Shown here: in pieces, positions 59,052 through 64,000 of the stretch
How positions within the stretch are numbered: the first letter of the stretch is position 1
Layout of the letters: each line of letters begins with the position of its first letter
DNA from: Larix kaempferi
Taxonomy: Eukaryota > Streptophyta > Pinopsida > Pinales > Pinaceae
DNA: 64,000 nt
Reading direction: 5' to 3'
NCBI GenBank assembly: GCA_027924585.1
Contig: BSBM01000712.1
Coordinates: forward strand, 3,606,001-3,670,000
Notes under the pieces: generated by a model
What the model was told of the DNA's origin: nothing
Databases searched by the model: none
What the model saw: only the letters and a program-made list of their open reading frames with translations
Made by a program: the position numbers and the translations under genes

Positions 59052-60528
59052 TTAGGAAGAAGGTTGAGCTACGGTAGCAGTTGCCTTTGACTTGGAAGAG
59101 GAAGTAGATTTAGCCCTAAGCTTCTTGAACTCATCCTTCAAGGCATAATGCCTCAACCAGAGATAAATGTGGGAAGTTGTTTTAGCGTTTTTCAAATCTT
59201 CAATACTCTTCACTTGTAAGCGTAATTCCTTGTTCTATTCATGAAGCTCAGAGATTATTTCAGCATACCTCTGATTCTGGTTTGTTAACTGTGCTATGTC
59301 TTGGGTTAATTTTTCCACGGTCTGATGGATCGCAGTGGATGATTCTACAAAAGACTTAGGATCTTTTTTTGGGCTCCATCCCTTTAGAAATGGTTTGGGA
59401 TCAACATATGTAGTGTGTTCCTCAGGAGCCTTATCTTCAATGTGTGCAGGAGCAGGTTCCAAGATGGGATCTTCAAGCAAATGGGTAGATATATTGGCTA
59501 ATGAAAGAAGGGGTGATTCAAGGATAGGATTGTCCGTCTGGTCATCAAGACTGTCTGAATGCATTGGCTAAATGACGGACTGATTGATAGACTGGACGAC
59601 GATATGGTTGACATACTGGTCACGATTGGCCTTTCTTGACTTTGTGGGTATTGGTGAAAAGAAAGGGGGTTTTGTGGTCATGTCCTCATGGACAGGATTA
59701 GGAGAGGATGAATGAACAAGGTGCATTTCTCCTAAGGTTCCCTCACTAAATTGTACAGACTTGGTGTCCCTTTTTTCTTGAGCAGAGGTTTGAGCAAGCT
59801 CATTTGCATGAGTTTGAAATCGATGACGCTTACGAGAAGCAGGGGATTAAACAAGGGGTTTCTTGACCAAATGGGGGTTTAGTGTTTCAAACACAAAGCT
59901 ATCCCATGTTTTCCCCTTTTCTTCCAATTGGTGAATGATCAAGATTTTTATGAGACAGTGGTGATATAAGCTACCAGAGGGGTTAGTGGTGTTTTTCGTA
60001 ACTTGGCTTGACATTTTTTCTAGGCTCTTTAGAAAATAAAATGGAAAATTAAGGGCCTGATTATTAACAAAATGTGCCAATAATCTAAGGTGACAGGCTT
60101 TGAAAATGGTGTACTTACCCGCACAAGTGATCAACCGGATGATGAAATTCAAGGGCTCGAGATATTCTGGCTTAATCCACTCCCTGTGGAACCCTTTTAT
60201 GCCTGCAACATGTTGGTAGTTGACCCTGAGAGCGAATTCATGAGCCTTCCGTGGAAGGAAAAGGTGTTTGTGCCAACGAGAACCTTCCCTGGGAAGCTTC
60301 ATGGCCAACGAGAACCTTCCCTGGGAAGCTTCATGGCCAACGAAAAGGACTCTTCTGTCACAGGAAAAGTAAGATGGCCAACCTTAGCCGTCTTACCATC
60401 GAACCCTTTAGCAAAAAAGAGTGATATCTCGTGGTCATCGCCCTGGAGAATACTGAGGAACGGACCCCAACCGGCTCGAAGAAACACTTCACGACATGCC
60501 TTAAATTCAAGAATACGGAGGAGGTCCT
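59052..60528 (-). pseudogene. Element 7 LTR-region protein (function unknown)
   Basis: The minus-strand frame begins near LLRILEFKACREVFLRAGWG. Its globular half (FFAKGFDGKTAKVGHLTFPV, REWIKPEYLEPLNFIIRLI, KACHLRLLAHFVNNQALNF) has the pattern of the putative plant transposon or plant-mobile-domain-like proteins carried by some gypsy elements. Then come a basic patch (SRKRHRF), a Ser/Pro-rich acidic linker and a C-terminal coiled coil (TVEKLTQDIAQLTNQNQRYA), ending at TAA 59052. A 32-bp tandem duplication (60272-60335) shifts the frame. Stops at 59847, about 59570 and 59232 also break it. The architecture parallels the element 3 LTR protein. No enzyme motif seen. Confidence 0.65.
60272..60335. 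repeat. 32-bp perfect tandem duplication
   Basis: Two identical adjacent 32-bp copies starting GCCAACGAGAACC at 60272 and 60304. They lie inside the element 7 frame and cause its frameshift. Identity implies a recent event. Confidence 0.9.
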
Positions 60529-61535
60529 AGTAGCTTCCAGGATTGTGGCAGATCAACATTGTTGAATAGAGGACGAGGGATGCAAATGGATACAGGGGAT
60601 GCAAGAAATTGCAAGAGGTGTGGCTCAATATACTCAGGAAATATGGAGAGCGAGCAGAATGAAGCAAAATTCATGCAAGGGTTGGTTTAAAATATGATCC
60701 GTTTGAATGGTTGAATGATCCTGAGGTAGAAATTTAGCATGCTTGAATGATCATGCTATCATGCAAACATCTTGAATCGTGTGCCATCATAAAAATGTGT
60801 GCGTTGGTAAATTCATATGGTTATGATATATTCAACCATGTCCGAAGTAAACTTTGGACAGGTTGAATGTAATTTTCATCATGAGAGTATAAGCATAGGT
60901 ACATAAAAACATGATGAGTTTAATTAATACAATGTTAGATCGCATGCATATAACTTAATGAAGAATTAAAACTATATGATAGCCATAAAATGATTCTGAA
61001 AATCGTGATAATGCATGATTAAACGATTCATTTGATGAAGTCAAGATGAGTAAGGGAATGAGATCAAATGCAAAAATGTTATTTGATTAATCCCTAGTAT
61101 GGTTAGTCAATTAGATTTACCAGCAGAATTCAAAATTAGATACATTAGCATACTAAATCATGCTATTATAGCCATGGTTTCATTCGGATCATCGTTCAGA
61201 AATTCATTCAGATCGTCATTCATTCGCCTCATTCGTCATGTCGTTCGGATCGTCATTCGACCCTCCATTCAACCCTTCATACAGACCTTTTATCTGTACA
61301 AGATATGCTTGTTGAACCTAACTGATGTTGATTCTGCAGAGAATTTATGAGGCTTCCAGCACACAAGAGATGTTGTAAACCTGCTTTTCTGGAACTTTAG
61401 TCGTATTCTTCTTTATTTGTCATTGATCAAAACAATCTTCCTTCTGCTATTTGCATTATTCTTGAAACACATATCATTTTATCAAAGATAATGAACTTTT
61501 TGGTAAATAATCAATAAACAAAAGCAATTCTGAAC
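60529..61535. other. Element 7 LTR upstream part, no gene
   Basis: AT-rich. A patch of CATTCGGATCGTCATTCG-like words at 61182-61290 recalls short runs of the same motif in the element 6 LTRs (about 48000 and 54240), but in the opposite orientation relative to the element. Confidence 0.5.
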
Positions 61536-61739
61536 CTCCCCCAAACCAAAAATATGGCGTGTCCTCAAGCCATCAAAGAAAAACTGATTAATATTCGAAC
61601 ATTTTCAATTAATAATTTAGCCAATAGCTCTAAAATGTTGTGATTATTTTTAGTAAGAAAAATAAATACTAACTAATAAACGGAGATGATTCAGATATGT
61701 ACATTCATCTAAAAATAATAATAATAGTGCTTAGGAAGA

Positions 61740-62660
61740 CCATATGAATAATGATAGTACGATTGATGAGAAAAATGCCATAGAAAAACCAGTCATCCAT
61801 GACTCACTTTAAAGATCTCTTGTCATCCAAAGAATATAGATAAAGTTCACCCTGGAGTTTGTGATATTTCTATAGTTATGGGTCCCATTTCTAGGATAAT
61901 CATATCCTAGGTATTGTTTGAATTAGATGATAGGGTTCAAGTCCAACTTACAGTCATTCTCTAATGACAGTATAAATAATTTGCCTAAACATGTATTTGT
62001 ATACTCAGTTTTTTTTTAGATGAGCCATGTGCATAGTAATGCATTAACCATATCTCTTTTACTCGATATTGACCCGCTGCCAGCAGGCCTGTTTAGTACC
62101 CCGGCGGGTTTATCTTGGTACCATGCAAGCATAGCCCCACTTCCAGCAAGCCTGTTCAGTACCCTGACGGGTTTACCTACATTTACCGATCTTCCTTGTT
62201 TAATATTTTACTTAGCATGGACCCACTGCCAGCGAACCTGTTCAGTACCCCGGCGGGTTTGCTTCATATAATGATTTTAGTATGTGGAAGTTGGTTGGCA
62301 CTAGAGTGTGTTAAGCCTGCTAAACACATAATTCAAATTGTTAGAGCAAACCTTATGAGTAACTTTATTTATAATAGCCTGAATTATAAATCATGTCAAA
62401 AGATAATAACCTAAAGTTGTTCTTTGACCTCTCAGTCTATCTTCTTCATAAAAGATCAGTAATGTTCCCCACAAGTAGAAATATCACTTACTCTTGGGCT
62501 ACCTTTTTAAAGAATGCTTAAAAGACAAGTTTTGATAATGAGTCTAGGATGAACTAGTAGTCCATAGGTGTAAGATAGAACTTTGAAAATCATGATGATT
62601 AGAGTAGGTCTTAAACAACTATTCTAATGATAAATCAGAAATGTGCATGTCTGAATCAAA
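61740..62660 (-). repeat. Element 7 3' tail (inverted copy of 49690-50650)
   Basis: Reverse-complement match to element 6's tail, including the three GC-rich units (62070-62260). On the minus strand it lies downstream of integrase. Plus-strand frames across it are artefacts. Confidence 0.85.
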
Positions 62661-63190
62661 TACCATATATAAAAGCATAAAAATTAAATTAATAAAAAAG
62701 AATCATAGAAGGAAGTGGTTAGAAATGATATAAATAATATTTTAACTTTTCTCTATAAATTTTCAATTTCAACAATAATCGAAAGAGAAAGAGTTAGGAT
62801 GCATTATGAGTTTTTTTTTTGAGCACTTCCCTTTTCAGATAATATTTCATGAGCTGATTATAGAGATAAGGTTCTTGTAATCAAACTGCAAAACCACTTG
62901 TCAGATGATTCAGATTTATTCAAAACAACAACATATGTACATATGAAATTTATCAAAATTAGGGAAAGGAAAAGAGTCCCCCTGTTTTAATTGACAAAAT
63001 TCCATAAGCTGATCATAAGAATGAATTTCCTGTATAAATGCAATTAGCTGTTAGAAATGACCCTTATTCATTTTTTTTTAAGAAAAAAATAAAAAATATA
63101 TTTACACATATACAAATGAAGATAACCCAAAATAATTCAAGAACTAGGAGAAAGAGGAATGACTTCCTCTTCAACTAGCTCCATCTCCTT
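62661..63190 (-). other. Element 7 tail between integrase and shared region
   Basis: AT-rich, no gene. A T-run at 62810 and an A-rich stretch near 63070. No match to element 6 seen. Confidence 0.5.
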
Positions 63191-64000
63191 CTATTGTAAG
63201 GCATTATGTACAAAATCTTGTTTAGATATTGGTTGATGATAAATTCTAAGTCTATGTCCATTTACAACAAATAAAATTTGTGAATCATCAATTGTCTTAA
63301 TCATGATAGATCTATTATCAAAAGCTGTAACAATTTCATATGGACCCATCCAACGAGTAGTTAGTTTACCTTTAAATTTTTTGTACCTAGAATCAAAAAG
63401 TAATGCCCAGTCTCCAGTTTTGAATTGTTTTTGTTTAATGTATTTATCATGCCACTTTTTGTGTTGGTTTTGTATTAAAATTGTGCGTTGAATAACATCT
63501 TGTCTCTTCTCGTCTAATTCATTTATCTGCAGGATTCGTTGTCTATGTGCTTCTTCTAGATCCATCCCTAATTGTGCCACCATGCGAAAGGTTTTGACTT
63601 GAAATTCAATGGGTAGAACAACTTGTTTACCATAGACAAGTTCATAAGGTGTGTGGCCAGTAGTATTCCTCCAAGTTATTCTATAAGCCCACAAGGCTTC
63701 TGGAAGCCTATCTGCCCAGTCTTTGTGGTGTAACTGGATAGTCTTAGTCAGGATGGATTCTAATACTTTGTTGGTGGACTCTACCTGACCATTGGCTTGT
63801 GGGTGATATGGTGAATATTTACAATGTCTAATACCATATTTTTCAGTAAGTTCTTTCATCAATTTGGAGGTAAATCGAGATCCTTGATCGGTTACAATTT
63901 CCCTAGGTACACCGAATCGGGTAAATATTTCTTCATATTTAAACTCTACCATAGATTTCTCTGTGGCTCGGAATAAGGCTTTAGCTTCTACCCACTTGGT
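63191..64000 (-). CDS. Element 7 integrase, C-terminal part, open to the window edge
   Basis: Uninterrupted frame of 269 codons visible (TKWVEAKALFRATEKS then MVEFKYEEIFTRFGVPREIV). DDE core: second Asp in VTDQGSRF, Glu in QANGQVESTNK; the first Asp lies outside. The C-terminal domain includes FKTGDWALLFDSRYKKFKG and LTTRWMGPYEIVTAF, and the frame ends at VHNALQ. No chromodomain. It would join cDNA to host DNA. Unlike every other pol fragment here it has no stop, so element 7 may be younger, which fits a donor of proteins for relatives such as element 6. Confidence 0.92.
   Translation of the reverse strand, partial: TKWVEAKALFRATEKSMVEFKYEEIFTRFGVPREIVTDQGSRFTSKLMKELTEKYGIRHCKYSPYHPQANGQVESTNKVLESILTKTIQLHHKDWADRLPEALWAYRITWRNTTGHTPYELVYGKQVVLPIEFQVKTFRMVAQLGMDLEEAHRQRILQINELDEKRQDVIQRTILIQNQHKKWHDKYIKQKQFKTGDWALLFDSRYKKFKGKLTTRWMGPYEIVTAFDNRSIMIKTIDDSQILFVVNGHRLRIYHQPISKQDFVHNALQ

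Larger units (their letters stand above)
58082..61535 (-). repeat. Element 7 3' LTR (inner edge approximate)
   Basis: The outer edge at 58082 gives a minus-strand LTR end of ACCACAACA, like the CAACA ends of elements 3 and 6. The inner edge is set near 61535 by a minus-strand purine tract, TTTGGTTTGGGGGAGG. The expected TGTTG start was not found there, so the junction may be altered. Carries the reading frame at 59052-60528, a palindrome and a TATA-like box. Confidence 0.5.
58082..64000 (-). mobile_element. Element 7: gypsy element, 3' half only, runs off the window
   Basis: Minus-strand order from the right edge: integrase (64000-63191), non-coding tail (62.7-61.5 kb), purine tract, then an LTR of about 3.4 kb ending at 58082. 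The tail matches element 6. The 5' part and other LTR lie beyond 64000. Confidence 0.65.

Noticed and set aside
62020-62414. Plus-strand frames with repeated LPA.LFST.. peptide
   Set aside because: They read the triple GC-rich repeat in antisense to element 7.

Overview
The window reads as plant nuclear DNA from a very large, repeat-filled genome, most likely a gymnosperm. It is AT-rich and built almost entirely of nested, decayed LTR retrotransposons, including Tat-like Ty3/gypsy polyproteins. The species call is inference. I found no intact host gene, tRNA, rRNA or CRISPR array. Nearly every reading frame is a broken retroelement frame.

Layout. 1-9497 is mostly unassigned AT-rich DNA with a foldback hairpin (712-796), an exon-like fragment (about 6449-6700) and LTR-like sequence with a 25-bp tandem repeat (7996-8090). 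Element 1 (9498-12447, minus, TSD CTCCC) is a short copia-type element with only a gag remnant. 12453-14834 is low-complexity sequence with an LTR-like promoter. Element 2 (14835-19450, minus) is an old gypsy gag-protease element without RT or integrase. Element 3 (19451-38325, plus, TSD AGGAT) is an 18.9-kb gypsy element with 5.66-kb LTRs, inserted into the flank shared by elements 2 and 4. Element 4 (38326 to about 55025, plus) is a gypsy gag-PR-RT-RNaseH remnant split by two insertions: element 5 (39253-42762, TSD AACAT, gag-PR only, inside gag) and element 6 (44889-54841, TSD AAGAG, inside RNase H). 55026-58081 is unassigned LTR-like DNA. Element 7 (58082 to beyond 64000, minus) is a gypsy element whose 3' LTR and integrase end are visible.

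The most unusual system is element 3. Each of its LTRs carries what looks like a private gene: a six-unit array of hairpin-forming repeats, a TATA-like box, a candidate 88-nt 5'UTR intron, and one reading frame of about 1,258 codons unrelated to gag or pol. That frame persists in both LTRs, and the four length differences I found inside it are all multiples of three. Element 7 has a similarly built protein (globular region, basic patch, low-complexity linker, C-terminal coiled coil) in its LTR-side region, upstream of a candidate TATA box. This suggests that an LTR-borne accessory gene recurs in these lineages. Element 3 also has a second, archaeal-type RNase H domain upstream of RT.

Elements 6 and 7 share a roughly 0.9-kb 3' tail, in opposite orientation in the window, with three GC-rich repeats. 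Element 6 therefore looks like an internally deleted, non-autonomous relative of element 7's family. One LTR of element 6 also holds a tRNA-derived SINE. All identities were judged by eye and no database was searched.
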